Positions 34,780 through 44,910 of a DNA stretch of 64,000 bases are shown in pieces (position 1 is the first letter of the stretch; each line of letters opens with the position of its first letter). The stretch spans positions 1 through 64,000 of the forward strand of contig NZ_FNFP01000004.1 in NCBI RefSeq assembly GCF_900100845.1. The letters run 5' to 3'. Below the pieces are notes generated by a model that was not told the DNA's origin, ran no database searches, and was given only the letters and a program-made list of their open reading frames with translations. The stretch comes from Natronincola ferrireducens. GTDB lineage: Bacteria > Bacillota > Clostridia > Peptostreptococcales > Natronincolaceae. The translations under genes and the position numbers were made by a program.

Positions 34780-35607
34780 ATGTCAAAGGTTAAAATAATA
34801 ACCGATAGTACTGCCTATATTGATAGAGTCTTTGCCAGTAAACATAATATAGAAATCATACCTTTGTCTGTTAATTTTGAGGGAAAAACTGAAAATGAGG
34901 GTTTTCCTGGTGATTTTGAAGAGTTCTTTCAACGTCTTGCCAAATCCCAAGATTTTCCTAAAACCTCCCAGCCTTCAGTAGGAGCTTTTTCAGTTGCCTA
35001 TAATAAGGCTTTAGATGAAGGGTATGAGGTTGTTGTAATTACTATATCATCAAAGCTTAGTGGAACCTATAACAGTGCTTCCACCGCTGCTACTCTAGTA
35101 GATGAAACAAAAATATCCGTTATAGACTCCGAGAGTACAGCGGCAAACCTGAAGGCTTTAGTGGAAATAGCTCTTGAATTAACCAACAAAGATATGGCAA
35201 GGGAAGAAATCGTAGCCGAAATAGAGATGCAAAAAAAGAAAATGGGTATTTACCTAACGGTTGGAACCTTAGATTACTTAAAAAAGGGGGGCCGACTCAC
35301 TAGCACCGCTGCTCTTTTAGGCTCTTTGCTGAATATCAGACCGATTATTGCATTAAAGGATGGCAAATTAGAAGGAATTGCAAAGGTGAGGGGCAAGAAA
35401 AAAGCTTTAGAAAAGATGATAGAAGCTATCCCAGAGGAAACCAGTCTTATTAGCATCTGTCATATCTATGCTTTAGAAGAAGCCCTTGAACTGAAAGCCA
35501 TTGTTGAAGGTTCTTTTCCCAAGACTAGGGTTACTATTGAAGAGTTGGGTCCAGTTATTGGTTCTCATCTAGGTCCTAAAGCTTTAGGTATTTGTTTTAA
35601 GTATTAA
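34780..35607 (+). CDS. DegV family fatty-acid-binding protein
   Basis: A 275-aa DegV/FakB-type protein that binds a fatty acid for presentation to the FakA kinase. KIITDSTAYID at the start, TSQPSVGAF (about 66-74), ISSKLSGTYNSA and KKGGRLTS are characteristic. ATG 34780 has AAAGGAGGG. No fakA is adjacent, which is usual. The bound lipid cannot be predicted. Ends in a strong bidirectional terminator shared with ilvE. Confidence 0.93.
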   Translation: MSKVKIITDSTAYIDRVFASKHNIEIIPLSVNFEGKTENEGFPGDFEEFFQRLAKSQDFPKTSQPSVGAFSVAYNKALDEGYEVVVITISSKLSGTYNSASTAATLVDETKISVIDSESTAANLKALVEIALELTNKDMAREEIVAEIEMQKKKMGIYLTVGTLDYLKKGGRLTSTAALLGSLLNIRPIIALKDGKLEGIAKVRGKKKALEKMIEAIPEETSLISICHIYALEEALELKAIVEGSFPKTRVTIEELGPVIGSHLGPKALGICFKY

Positions 35608-35635
35608 TCTAATCTCCCCATAATATATAGTTGCA

Positions 35636-35679
35636 AAAAATAGAAATAGCGAAGAAGCACCTTCGCTATTTCTATTTTT
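35636..35679. terminator. Bidirectional terminator between degV and ilvE
   Basis: AAAAATAGAAATAGCGAAG (35636-35654) and its exact complement (35661-35679) form a 19-bp stem with A and T tails on the two strands. Confidence 0.92.
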
Positions 35680-36705
35680 CTATTTTACCTTTACAATCCA
35701 TCCTTCAGGAGCATCTACATCTCCAAATTGAATACCATAAAGGGTATTATAAAGCTTCTTGGTAACAGGTCCCACTTCAGTTTCACTATGGAAGACATGA
35801 AGGTTCCCTTTATACTCTATGCCACCTATAGGGGTGATAACAGCAGCAGTTCCACAGGCCCCAGCTTCCTTAAATTCATCTAGCTTATCTACAAGAACAT
35901 CCCTCTCTTCCACCACCATACCTAAATAGTCTTTAGCAATATGCATTAAGGAGTATTTGGTTATACTAGGTAGGATAGATGGAGATTGGGGTGTTACAAA
36001 CCTATCATCCTTTGTAATACCAAAGAAGTTTGCTGCCCCCACTTCTTCAATTTTTGTATGGGTCATTGGGTCTAGGTAAATGCAATCAGCAAAACCCTTT
36101 TTAACAGCTAACTGGTGAGGATATAAGCTTCCAGCATAATTTCCTCCGACCTTTGCAGCACCTGTCCCATAGGGAGCGGCTCTATCATATTCTGAAATAG
36201 TAAAGTTTACGGGCGTCATACCACCTTTAAAGTAAGGCCCTACAGGAACACAAAACACCACAAATAAATACTCAGGAGCAGGTTTTACCCCTACATTGTC
36301 TCCAACACCAATCATAAAAGGTCTTAGGTAAAGGGTGGCACCTGTGCCATAGGGAGGAACATAGGCTTCATTTGCATTTACCACCTGAATGCAGGCATCA
36401 ACAAACTTCTCTACTGGAACCTCTGGCATTAATATACGTTGACAGCTTCTTTGCATACGTTTGGCATTTTCATCTGGTCGGAACAGTTGAATAGAACCAT
36501 CCTTTGTACGATAAGCCTTTAGGCCTTCAAAGCACTGTTGGCCGTAATGGAGGGCAGTGGAAGCTTCACTAATGTTAAGCTTATTATCCTCTACCAATTG
36601 TCCTTCATCCCATTGGCCATCCTTCCATCTAGATATGTAACGATAATCGGTTTTAATGTAGTTAAAAGCCAACGTGTTCCAATCAATATTTACTTGTTTA
36701 CTCAT
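35680..36705 (-). CDS. ilvE: Branched-chain amino acid aminotransferase
   Basis: A 341-aa fold-type IV PLP enzyme that transaminates Leu, Ile and Val with 2-oxoglutarate. [18 protein letters not shown] and [11 protein letters not shown], and [19 protein letters not shown] carrying the PLP Lys, match class II (long) BCATs; [13 protein letters not shown] closes the phosphate site (motif reads [11 protein letters not shown]). Length and motifs are standard. ATG 36705 follows AGGAGGG. Not in an ilv operon; no T-box is evident upstream. Confidence 0.95.
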   Translation of the reverse strand: MSKQVNIDWNTLAFNYIKTDYRYISRWKDGQWDEGQLVEDNKLNISEASTALHYGQQCFEGLKAYRTKDGSIQLFRPDENAKRMQRSCQRILMPEVPVEKFVDACIQVVNANEAYVPPYGTGATLYLRPFMIGVGDNVGVKPAPEYLFVVFCVPVGPYFKGGMTPVNFTISEYDRAAPYGTGAAKVGGNYAGSLYPHQLAVKKGFADCIYLDPMTHTKIEEVGAANFFGITKDDRFVTPQSPSILPSITKYSLMHIAKDYLGMVVEERDVLVDKLDEFKEAGACGTAAVITPIGGIEYKGNLHVFHSETEVGPVTKKLYNTLYGIQFGDVDAPEGWIVKVK

Positions 36706-36741
36706 AAAATCCCTCCTAGTAAATAATCATACTTTTATTAG

Positions 36742-36758
36742 GGTGAAACGTGGTCATA
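36742..36758 (+). promoter_or_regulatory. CtsR-like tandem heptamer upstream of clpE-like gene
   Basis: GGTGAAA-CGT-GGTCATA resembles the CtsR operator GGTCAAA-N3-GGTCAAA with one mismatch in each half. It lies about 100 bases upstream of the extended -10 TGGTATAAT (36855-36863), farther than usual, so the assignment is weak. Confidence 0.3.
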
Positions 36759-36937
36759 AATTTAGTATGTGTTTTTTTACTATTGCATATCTATAATTAT
36801 AGCATAAGAAGATAATAATTTCTCCTTCTTTGAATTTTGTTGGAAAAGAAATAATGGTATAATGAATAATATGAATATTTGTGTGGAAAATTTAGAGGTT
36901 GATTGAAATATTACATCAAGGTATGGAGATGAGGAAT

Positions 36938-39211
36938 ATGAAGAAATGTTCTGTTTGTAATAAAAACATAGCAGTTGTTTTTGCCACTAAAATTGAAAAT
37001 GGCAAATCAGAAATGAAGGGGATGTGTATGACCTGTGCCAAAAAGATGGGTTTACCTGTTATTCAACAATTGATGGAGCAGACGGGGATGACAGAAGAAG
37101 AACTGGAAAGCTTGTCTGAAGAAATGGATACTACACTAGAAGGAGATAGTATAGAGGGAGAGAATGATAGTAATACCCATCCTTTATTAAGTTTATTTAA
37201 AGGGAACAACCAAACAAGTCACCATCAAGATCAGGAGGAGTACCCCAGCAATACGAAGGAAGAAAAAGAAAAAAATAAAAGCCAAAAGAAATCCAAAGGC
37301 AAGAAAAAAAATTTAGAGATGTATGGAACCAATCTAACTGAAAAGGCTAATAATAAAGAAGTAGATAGAATCATTGGTAGGCATCGGGAAATTGATCGAA
37401 CTGTTCAGATTTTAAATCGTCGTAATAAAAACAACCCTATACTGATAGGAGAACCAGGTGTAGGAAAAACTGCTATAGCAGAGGGCCTAGCTGTAAGAAT
37501 TGTTGAAAGACAAGTTCCTGCCAAGCTATTTAATACAGAGGTATATCTACTGGACTTAACAGCCATTGTAGCAGGCACCCAGTTTAGAGGACAATTTGAA
37601 GGACGTATGAAGGCTATTATTAAGGAAGCTCAAGATTGTGGCAATGTAATTTTGGTGATTGATGAGGTCCATAATATCATGGGGGCAGGGGAGGTTCATG
37701 GTGGAGTAATGAATGCTGCCAATATATTAAAGCCTGCCTTAGCTAAGGGAGAAATTCAAATTATTGGTGCCACCACCCTTGAAGAATATAGAAAGCATAT
37801 TGAAAAAGATGCTGCTTTAGAAAGACGATTTCAACCAGTACTGGTGGAAGAGCCTACAGTGGAAGAAACTATAGAAATAGTAAAGGGCATTAAAAACTAT
37901 TATGAGGAGTACCATAGGGTAAAAATCCCTCAAGAAACAATAGAAGCAGCCGTAAAGCTATCAGAAAAATATATTACCGATAGATATTTACCAGATAAAG
38001 CAATCGATGTTATAGATGAAGCAGGCTCTAGAGCCAACTTAAAAAACCAAGGACTGGTGGAGCTAGAGGCATTAAAGGAAGAACTAGAAAATATCCAGCA
38101 GAAACGACAAGAAGCTGCCTTAGGAGATGACTATGAAAAGGCTGCACAATATAAAGTGGAGGAATGTCTGTTACTGGATAAAATTAAAAAAATTGAAGAG
38201 GTATGCAATGATGCTACCATTACCATAGAAGACGTTGCCTTTGTTATAGAATCTTGGACAAAAATTCCTGTCCAAAGGATAACAGAAAAAGAAGCCCATA
38301 AGCTTTTACATCTAGAGGACCGTTTACACAAAAGGATCATTGGTCAAAATGAAGCTGTCAAGGCTCTGGCTAAGGCCATACGACGAAATCGTTCAGGTTT
38401 TAAGAAAAAACGAAAGCCATCTTCTTTTATCTTTGTAGGTCCCACAGGAGTTGGAAAAACTGAATTAGTTAAGGCTTTAGCCAATGAGCTTTTTGGAAGT
38501 GAAGAAGCTTTGATTCGTTTAGATATGTCAGAATATATGGAAAAGCATACGACATCAAAACTGATCGGAGCACCTCCTGGATATATAGGCTATGATCAAG
38601 GGGGACAGCTGACAGAAAAAATAAGACGGAAGCCCTATTCTGTTATCCTAATGGATGAAATGGAGAAGGCCCATCCAGATGTTTTTAACCTATTACTTCA
38701 AATTCTAGAGGACGGAAGACTTACAGACAGTGAGGGAAGAACCGTTTACTTTGAAAATGCTGTAATTGTTATGACCTCCAACATAGGAACCCAGTTGAAG
38801 TCTAGCGGTATGGGATTTGGCAGGAATAACTATGATGCTATGGAGGAACGGGTGAAAGAAGCTTTAAAGGAAGCTTTTCGTCCTGAGTTTTTAAATAGGA
38901 TAGATGAGACCATTGTGTTTACTAACCTCACTAGGGAAGAACGTTGGGAGATTATAGATCTAATGCTACAGGAGGTTATAGAAGAGGTTGAAGAAAAGGA
39001 TATGACCCTGGAGGTAGACCAAGAGGTTAAGGCCTTTATTTTGGAGAAGGGGTATGATGAAAGGTATGGAGCAAGGCCATTGAGAAGAACGATTCAAAGA
39101 CATATTGAAGATGAAATCGCAGAAGCCTATCTTAGAGGTGAATTGAGGGAAGGAAATCATATTAAAGTACAGTTAAAGAAGGATCATGTTGTATTGGATA
39201 TAACAGGGTAA
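36938..39211 (+). CDS. ClpE-like AAA+ unfoldase (Clp protease ATPase subunit)
   Basis: A 757-aa Hsp100 protein. An N-terminal zinc finger (CSVC...CMTC, about 4-31) is followed by an acidic/Lys linker, AAA domain 1 (Walker A GEPGVGKT), a UVR-type helical insert (about 375-415) and AAA domain 2 (GPTGVGKTE, then RLDMSEYMEKH). The zinc finger and lack of the Clp-N repeats are ClpE features; ClpC has Clp-N instead. It should unfold proteins for ClpP. Starts are ambiguous: ATG 36938 is preferred because it begins the zinc-finger and follows GGAG at 36925-36928; ATG 36929 is possible. A weak CtsR-like site lies upstream. Confidence 0.9.
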   Translation: MKKCSVCNKNIAVVFATKIENGKSEMKGMCMTCAKKMGLPVIQQLMEQTGMTEEELESLSEEMDTTLEGDSIEGENDSNTHPLLSLFKGNNQTSHHQDQEEYPSNTKEEKEKNKSQKKSKGKKKNLEMYGTNLTEKANNKEVDRIIGRHREIDRTVQILNRRNKNNPILIGEPGVGKTAIAEGLAVRIVERQVPAKLFNTEVYLLDLTAIVAGTQFRGQFEGRMKAIIKEAQDCGNVILVIDEVHNIMGAGEVHGGVMNAANILKPALAKGEIQIIGATTLEEYRKHIEKDAALERRFQPVLVEEPTVEETIEIVKGIKNYYEEYHRVKIPQETIEAAVKLSEKYITDRYLPDKAIDVIDEAGSRANLKNQGLVELEALKEELENIQQKRQEAALGDDYEKAAQYKVEECLLLDKIKKIEEVCNDATITIEDVAFVIESWTKIPVQRITEKEAHKLLHLEDRLHKRIIGQNEAVKALAKAIRRNRSGFKKKRKPSSFIFVGPTGVGKTELVKALANELFGSEEALIRLDMSEYMEKHTTSKLIGAPPGYIGYDQGGQLTEKIRRKPYSVILMDEMEKAHPDVFNLLLQILEDGRLTDSEGRTVYFENAVIVMTSNIGTQLKSSGMGFGRNNYDAMEERVKEALKEAFRPEFLNRIDETIVFTNLTREERWEIIDLMLQEVIEEVEEKDMTLEVDQEVKAFILEKGYDERYGARPLRRTIQRHIEDEIAEAYLRGELREGNHIKVQLKKDHVVLDITG

Positions 39212-39217
39212 AAGTAG

Positions 39218-39256
39218 GCAGCCATAGGAAAACACCTTACTATGGCTGCTTTTCAT
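39218..39256. terminator. Terminator after clpE-like gene
   Basis: GCAGCCATAG (39218-39227) and CTATGGCTGC (39240-39249), then TTTTCATTT. The UPF0210 gene converges on it. Confidence 0.85.
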
Positions 39257-40615
39257 TTAGTTTTTGAAGCTATGGACAGGGGCAGGAATTCTTCCTCCAC
39301 GGCTGATAAAATCAGCACTTGAAAATTTACTAACCGCCATAAGAGGGGCCATTCCCAGTAGTCCCCCAAATTCAGCTGAATCTCCTAAGGATTTTCCGTA
39401 AACAGGTATAATCCTAACGCCAGTTGTTTTATTGTTGATGACACCAATAGCTGCTTCATCTGCAATGATGGCGGATATGGTAGACTCAGGAGTATCCCCG
39501 GGTATAGCCACCATATCCAATCCTACAGAGCAAACACAGGTCATAGCCTCTAATTTATCTAAGCTTAATGAACCCTTTTCCACTGCTTCAATCATTCCCT
39601 CGTCTTCACTTACGGGAATAAAGGCTCCACTTAACCCTCCTACATGGGAAGAGGCCATAATACCACCTTTCTTTACTGCGTCATTCAATAGGGCCAAGGC
39701 AGCAGTTGTACCATGGCAACCACAGCTTTCTAAACCCATTTCCTCCAAAATCCTTGCTACACTATCCCCTATAGCAGGGGTGGGAGCGAGGGATAAATCC
39801 ACGATACCAAAAGGCACCCCAAGTCTAGAAGAGGCCTCATGAGCCACCAGCTGACCAGCTCGTGTTATTTTAAAGGCTGTTTTTTTAATGGTTTCTGCCA
39901 TTACATCAAAGCTTTCTCCTTTAATATTTTCAAGAGCACATTTTACTACACCAGGACCACTAATACCGACATTAATAATGGATTCAGCTTCTCCTACCCC
40001 ATGGAAGGCTCCTGCCATAAAGGGGTTATCCTCAACTGCATTGGCAAAGACCACTAACTTAGCACAGCCTATACTATCCCGTTCCCTTGTAAGATAAGCA
40101 GTTTCCTTAATAATCCTACCCATATCCCTAACAGCATCCATGTTGATCCCAGATTTTGTACAAGCAACATTAATGGAAGAGCAGACTTTTTCAGTTGTAG
40201 CTAAGGCTTCTGGGATAGAGCTTATGAGGATTTTGTCACCTTTAGAATAACCCTTCTGAACCAAAGCAGAGAATCCCCCAATAAAGTTAATGCCTACAGT
40301 GGATGCAGCTTTATCTAAGGTTTTAGCAAATTCTACATAGCTTTTATCTTCACTGGCTTGGGCTATAAGGGCTATGGGGGTGACAGAAATTCTTTTGTTG
40401 ATAATGGGAATACCATATTCTGTTTCAATTTCTTCCCCAACCTTTACCAAATTTTCGGCTAATCTTGTGATTTTATCATAAATCTTTTTTCTAGCATTTT
40501 TTCCAGAGGAATCACAGCAGTCTAAAAGCGAAATTCCCATAGTAATGGTTCTTATATCTAGTTTTTCTTTTTCAATCATGCTTATGGTTTCCATGATATT
40601 TTGAAAGTTGATCAT
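39257..40615 (-). CDS. UPF0210 (PFL/DUF711) family protein
   Basis: A 452-aa protein of the UPF0210/DUF711 family, recognised by [43 protein letters not shown] (partly quoted) and [20 protein letters not shown]. Structures show a pyruvate-formate-lyase-like fold without the glycyl-radical site, and the role is unknown. Three ATGs cluster at the start; ATG 40615 is 9 bases after AGGAG and begins the usual MINFQNI. It lies 21 bases after the ACT gene, so both follow the glycine riboswitch, a hint of a role in glycine or related amino-acid metabolism. Confidence 0.9.
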   Translation of the reverse strand: MINFQNIMETISMIEKEKLDIRTITMGISLLDCCDSSGKNARKKIYDKITRLAENLVKVGEEIETEYGIPIINKRISVTPIALIAQASEDKSYVEFAKTLDKAASTVGINFIGGFSALVQKGYSKGDKILISSIPEALATTEKVCSSINVACTKSGINMDAVRDMGRIIKETAYLTRERDSIGCAKLVVFANAVEDNPFMAGAFHGVGEAESIINVGISGPGVVKCALENIKGESFDVMAETIKKTAFKITRAGQLVAHEASSRLGVPFGIVDLSLAPTPAIGDSVARILEEMGLESCGCHGTTAALALLNDAVKKGGIMASSHVGGLSGAFIPVSEDEGMIEAVEKGSLSLDKLEAMTCVCSVGLDMVAIPGDTPESTISAIIADEAAIGVINNKTTGVRIIPVYGKSLGDSAEFGGLLGMAPLMAVSKFSSADFISRGGRIPAPVHSFKN

Positions 40616-40636
40616 TGTCATCATCTCCTAACGTTA

Positions 40637-40906
40637 TTAGATACTGTGCATCGTATTAAATAGATCTTCATGTTGAATTTTTATGGAAACCCCTATTTCT
40701 TTACCAGCCATGACAAGCTCTTCCTTTAGCTGTTTAAAGTCTGTCGTTAGCTCCTTAAGATCTACAAGCATCACCATAGCAAAATAATCCTGTAGTAGGG
40801 TTTGATTAATGTCTAAAACATTTACCCTATTCTTTTTCAATATCGTAGTCACACCATGAATAATGCCAATTTTGTCATCACCTATTACACTAATAAATGC
40901 TTTCAT
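40637..40906 (-). CDS. ACT-domain protein (UPF0237)
   Basis: An 89-aa single ACT domain (KAFISVIGDDKIGIIHGVTT, then NVLDINQT), a fold that binds amino acids to regulate enzymes. The UPF0237 family is nearly always paired with UPF0210, as here. A longer frame starts at 40951, but that lies in the riboswitch terminator; ATG 40906 follows AGGGAGAG and gives the standard length. It is first in the glycine-riboswitch operon and may be the amino-acid-sensing subunit of the UPF0210 protein (inference). Confidence 0.9.
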   Translation of the reverse strand: MKAFISVIGDDKIGIIHGVTTILKKNRVNVLDINQTLLQDYFAMVMLVDLKELTTDFKQLKEELVMAGKEIGVSIKIQHEDLFNTMHSI

Positions 40907-40949
40907 TGTCCATCTCTCCCTTGTAAGAATAATATAGCTGGAGACATTC

Positions 40950-41160
40950 AAAAAAAGAAAAGAGACTAAATAATAAACTTAGTCTCTGGAAATCAAGATT
41001 TTTCAAGTAGGAAAAAACTATCGTATTAATAAAAAATCCTTAATAACAATAGAATTATAACTATATGAGAAATCCCCTGTCCTTTTACCTGAGAGTTTCA
41101 CCTGAAACCAGGCTTTCCCCTTCGGTGCTCCTTTGAGTCTCTCCAGAGGCTCGTCCAATA
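40950..41160 (-). promoter_or_regulatory. Glycine riboswitch (single aptamer) with terminator
   Basis: On the minus strand the aptamer (41070-41160) reads CTGGAGAGACTC, ACCGAAGGGG and CTCTCAGGTAAAAGGACAG, the conserved core of gcvT-type glycine riboswitches. Only one aptamer copy is seen. A terminator (AGAGACTAA 40979-40987 with TTAGTCTCT 40961-40969 on the + map, followed by T residues on the minus strand) lies between it and the ACT gene, so glycine should control read-through. Confidence 0.92.
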
Positions 41161-41321
41161 ACGGTTTACAATAGAATGTATTCCACTATCTTCATTCGAT
41201 TTTTATGGAATTGTGTTTTATGAATAATCATCATTTTAACATGAATACTTATCAGAAATCAATAAAAAATTTTAAAAATTTTCAAAAGAATTAAAAGAAT
41301 ATAAAATAAATTATAGTAAAA

Positions 41322-42833
41322 TCAATGAAGTTTTTTTAAAGGCTTTAAGGCAGGTCCTTCCACAATATCACCTTCAATGGAAAATCTAGAACCATGACAA
41401 GGACAGTCCCAAGTTTTTTCAGCATCATTCCAATTAACCTCACAGCCTAGATGGGTACAGGTGGTATCTACTAGGTGTAGCTGACCCTTTTCATCACGAT
41501 AGGCACCTACCCGGTGTCCTTCTACTTCTATCACTTTACCTTCATTGTTTTTCAATTTCCCCTCGAAGGAAGGGGTAAAGATTTTGCCACCAATAAAATT
41601 CATAGCAACATCAGCATTTTCCTTTACAAAGCTGGGGACAGAGGCTGTTGGCGTGAACCGAGAAGGATTATAAAGGGAGTTCCATGGATTATCCTTCTTT
41701 AAAATGAGATCTCTGAAGATTATAGCGGCTACAGTACTAGTAGTCATTCCCCATTTACCAAAACCAGTAGCTACATAAATATTAGGTGTAGATGAGGATA
41801 ACTGACCGATATAGGGGATACCATCCATCGTATAACCATCCTGGGCAGACCAGCGATAAAGTATATCCTCCACTGGAAAGGTTTCATGGGCAAACTTTGC
41901 TAAATTTCTATAATGTTCTAGAGTGCTTTTACCATGTCCTGTTTTGTGATGTTCTCCTCCTACTAAAATTAGTTCACTATCCTCCAACCTTTGGGCCCGA
42001 AGGGAGCGGGTGGGCTGTTCAGCGTTAATATACATTCCCCCAGGAAACTTCTCTTTCATTTTTACCCCTAGAACATAGGATCTATTAGGATAAACCCTAG
42101 AAAAATATAAACCAGGCTTATCATAAAATGGATAATGGGATGCCACAATGACTTTAGAGGCGGTTACTTTTCTACCTCCTGCTGTAATCACAATAGGACA
42201 ATTATCCTGTTGAATATCCAAGACCTTTGTATTTTCAAAGATATGACAGCCATCTCCAGGAATCTCCTTTGCCAGAGCAAGTAGATACTTACGGGGGTGA
42301 AATTGAGCTTGACCATCAAATCGGACAGCAGCCTTGACTGGAAAAGGCAGGGGTATTTCTTCTACATATTCTGCCTTTATTCCTAAGGAGGCTGCAGTTT
42401 TTGTCTCATCAATAATTTGTTGTACATAATCATGGGATTGCGTATAGATATAGGCTGATTGCCAACTAAAGTCACAATCAATATTTTTGTCTTGGATTAA
42501 TTCCCCCATGATTTGTATAGCAGCTTCATTGGCAGAAGCATATTGTTGAGCTTTTTCCTGACCCAACTGTCTTTTTATCTTGTCATAAATTAAACTGTGC
42601 TGAGAGGTGATTTTAGCAGTGGTATGTCCCGTAGTTCCCTGTAGAATACCGTCTGCTTCTAATATAGCTATCTTCAAGCCCTCTTGTTTTAAAAAAAATC
42701 CAGTAGTAATTCCTACCATTCCCCCACCGACAATGGCAACGTCTACTGTGATATCCTCCTGCAATGGGGAGTAGCTTGGTTTTTCCCTAGAGGAAAGCCA
42801 ATAGGATTGAGGGTTTATATGTTGAATGTCCAT
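41322..42833 (-). CDS. FAD-dependent oxidoreductase fused to a Rieske [2Fe-2S] domain
   Basis: A 503-aa two-domain protein. Residues about 28-400 form a DAO-type FAD oxidoreductase (dinucleotide motif VAIVGGGMVGITTG about 30-43, ATGFGKWGMTTS near 355-366). Residues about 415-500 form a Rieske domain with CTHLGCEV and CPCHGSRF, the two Cys and two His for [2Fe-2S]. No signal peptide is seen. Such fusions are known in Gram-positive bacteria, but the substrate is not assigned; sarcosine- or glycine-oxidase-like activities are possible. ATG 42833 follows AGGAGGATG. It is next to, but not under, the glycine riboswitch. Confidence 0.92.
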   Translation of the reverse strand: MDIQHINPQSYWLSSREKPSYSPLQEDITVDVAIVGGGMVGITTGFFLKQEGLKIAILEADGILQGTTGHTTAKITSQHSLIYDKIKRQLGQEKAQQYASANEAAIQIMGELIQDKNIDCDFSWQSAYIYTQSHDYVQQIIDETKTAASLGIKAEYVEEIPLPFPVKAAVRFDGQAQFHPRKYLLALAKEIPGDGCHIFENTKVLDIQQDNCPIVITAGGRKVTASKVIVASHYPFYDKPGLYFSRVYPNRSYVLGVKMKEKFPGGMYINAEQPTRSLRAQRLEDSELILVGGEHHKTGHGKSTLEHYRNLAKFAHETFPVEDILYRWSAQDGYTMDGIPYIGQLSSSTPNIYVATGFGKWGMTTSTVAAIIFRDLILKKDNPWNSLYNPSRFTPTASVPSFVKENADVAMNFIGGKIFTPSFEGKLKNNEGKVIEVEGHRVGAYRDEKGQLHLVDTTCTHLGCEVNWNDAEKTWDCPCHGSRFSIEGDIVEGPALKPLKKLH

Positions 42834-43060
42834 TTTTACATCCTCCTAATCTTTTAAAATATGATATAATCATATTTTACAGGGTTTAAAAGGAAATATA
42901 CTAAGATTGGAAATGTTTTTTAAACAAATGAAGCTTAGCCAAATATCTAGGCTCGTTTGAGGGATTTTACCTAGGGAGCATAGAAAAAAAATGAGTTTTA
43001 TGATATATTTATTTCAATAAAGGGATAATAGATAACAAGACTATAAGGAAGGGGAACAAA

Positions 43061-44719
43061 ATGGAAAACAAGCCTAGCACTTCAAATTTTATTAAAAATA
43101 TTGTTATACAAGATTTAGAATCAGGAAAGCATAAAGAAATTATTACCCGTTTTCCGCCAGAGCCCAACGGGTATCTACATATTGGACATGCTAAATCCAT
43201 TGTATTGAATTTTGAACTGGCGGATGAATTTAACGGAAAAACCAACCTTCGATTTGATGATACAAACCCAACGAAAGAAGACACAGAATATGTTGAATCC
43301 ATTAAAGAGGATGTACAGTGGTTAGGTTTTCAGTGGGATAATTTATATTTTGCCTCAGATTATTTTGAAGAAATGTATAATCGAGCAGTTTTATTAATTA
43401 GAAAAGGAAAGGCCTATGTTTGTGACTTATCCCCCGAAGAAATTCGTCACTATAGAGGAACCTTAACAAAGCCAGGAAAAGAAAGTCCCTATCGCAATAG
43501 AACTGTGGAAGAGAATTTAGCTTTGTTTGAAGCTATGGGCCGTGGGGAATTTAAGGATGGAGAAAAGGTACTGAGGGCTAAAATTGATATGGCTTCTCCC
43601 AACTTAAATATGCGGGACCCTGTGATTTATCGGATTCTACATGAGAGCCATCACAATACAGGAGACAAATGGTGTATCTACCCAATGTATGACTATGCCC
43701 ATCCCCTGGAGGATGCTATTGAAGGTATCACACATTCCATCTGCACTCTAGAATTTGAAGATCATCGCCCCTTGTATGATTGGGTTATTCAAGAATGTGA
43801 AATGGAAAGTCAACCTCAACAAATTGAATTTGCAAGATTAAATGTAACCAATACCGTCATGAGCAAGAGAAAGCTAAAGCAACTGGTGGATGAAAATGTT
43901 ACAGACGGTTGGGACGATCCTAGAATGCCTACTATTGCAGGTTTAAGAAGAAGAGGGTGTACCCCAGAGGCGATTAGAAATTTTTGCAGAGAGATTGGTG
44001 TTGCAAAAAACCACAGTGTTGTAGATGCTCAAATGCTGGAGCACTTCATTCGTGAGGACTTAAATGCTAAGTCACCTAGAACTATGGCGATTTTGAAACC
44101 ATTAAAAGTAGTTATCACCAACTATCCAGAGGATCAAGTAGAAATGCTGGAGGGAGAAAACAACCCTGATGATCCATCGATGGGAACTCGACAAATTCCC
44201 TTCTCTAAAGAAATTTATATAGAAGAAGAGGATTTTATGGAAAATCCTCCAAAAAAATATTTTAGATTATTCCCAGGGAATGAAGTTCGTCTAAAGCACG
44301 CCTACTTTATTAAGTGCAATGAAGTGATTAAAGATGAAAACGGGAAAATTATAGAGCTGCACTGTACCTATGATCCTGAAACCAAAAGTGGAACAGGTTT
44401 TACAGGTAGAAAGGTAAAGGGAACCCTCCATTGGGTAGACGCAAAAAATGCCATCCCAGCCGAGTTTCGATTATATGAGCCTTTGATTTTAGATGATAAT
44501 AACACTGAAGATGAAAACAAAACCTTCTTAGATCAAATTAATCCCAATTCCTTAGAAGTATTAGAAGGATTTGTGGAGGCCAATATGAAGACTGCTAAAC
44601 GCCAAGATAAATTTCAATTCTTTAGACATGGATATTTTAATGTAGATCCTAAATACACCACAGAGGATAAGCTGGTGTTCAATAGAATTGTATCCCTAAA
44701 GAGCTCCTTTAAAATTTAA
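43061..44719 (+). CDS. glnS: Glutaminyl-tRNA synthetase
   Basis: A 552-aa class I synthetase. [16 protein letters not shown] includes the HIGH signature (about 40-43) and MSKRKL (about 267-272) is the KMSKS equivalent; the C-terminal anticodon-binding beta-barrels run from about 345. FPPEPNG distinguishes GlnRS from GluRS. Many Gram-positives lack GlnRS and use Glu-tRNA-Gln with GatCAB, so this copy may derive from transfer; some clostridia do have it. ATG 43061 follows AAGGGG. Monocistronic with its own terminator. Confidence 0.95.
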   Translation: MENKPSTSNFIKNIVIQDLESGKHKEIITRFPPEPNGYLHIGHAKSIVLNFELADEFNGKTNLRFDDTNPTKEDTEYVESIKEDVQWLGFQWDNLYFASDYFEEMYNRAVLLIRKGKAYVCDLSPEEIRHYRGTLTKPGKESPYRNRTVEENLALFEAMGRGEFKDGEKVLRAKIDMASPNLNMRDPVIYRILHESHHNTGDKWCIYPMYDYAHPLEDAIEGITHSICTLEFEDHRPLYDWVIQECEMESQPQQIEFARLNVTNTVMSKRKLKQLVDENVTDGWDDPRMPTIAGLRRRGCTPEAIRNFCREIGVAKNHSVVDAQMLEHFIREDLNAKSPRTMAILKPLKVVITNYPEDQVEMLEGENNPDDPSMGTRQIPFSKEIYIEEEDFMENPPKKYFRLFPGNEVRLKHAYFIKCNEVIKDENGKIIELHCTYDPETKSGTGFTGRKVKGTLHWVDAKNAIPAEFRLYEPLILDDNNTEDENKTFLDQINPNSLEVLEGFVEANMKTAKRQDKFQFFRHGYFNVDPKYTTEDKLVFNRIVSLKSSFKI

Positions 44720-44726
44720 AAATAAT

Positions 44727-44760
44727 GAAAATCCCCCCTTTCTTAGGAAGAGGGGATTTC
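44727..44760 (+). terminator. Terminator after glnS
   Basis: GAAAATCCCC (44727-44736) pairs with GGGGATTTC (44752-44760), followed by a short T-rich tail. Confidence 0.65.
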
Positions 44761-44910
44761 TACATTTCCCCCTTTTTACAAGGAAATTAATAGGGAGTTT
44801 TCAAATAAAATAGTGCCTAAATTAGCGACTATTTTTTTATCTAATTAGCAGGTGAATTAGACAGAAAAGTATAATAAATATAATGAAAAGGTTATAGGGG
44901 GGATTTATTG

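Noticed and set aside
39432-39842. 136-aa plus-strand ORF opposite the UPF0210 gene
   Set aside because: Antisense to a well-conserved gene, no RBS and no recognisable domain.
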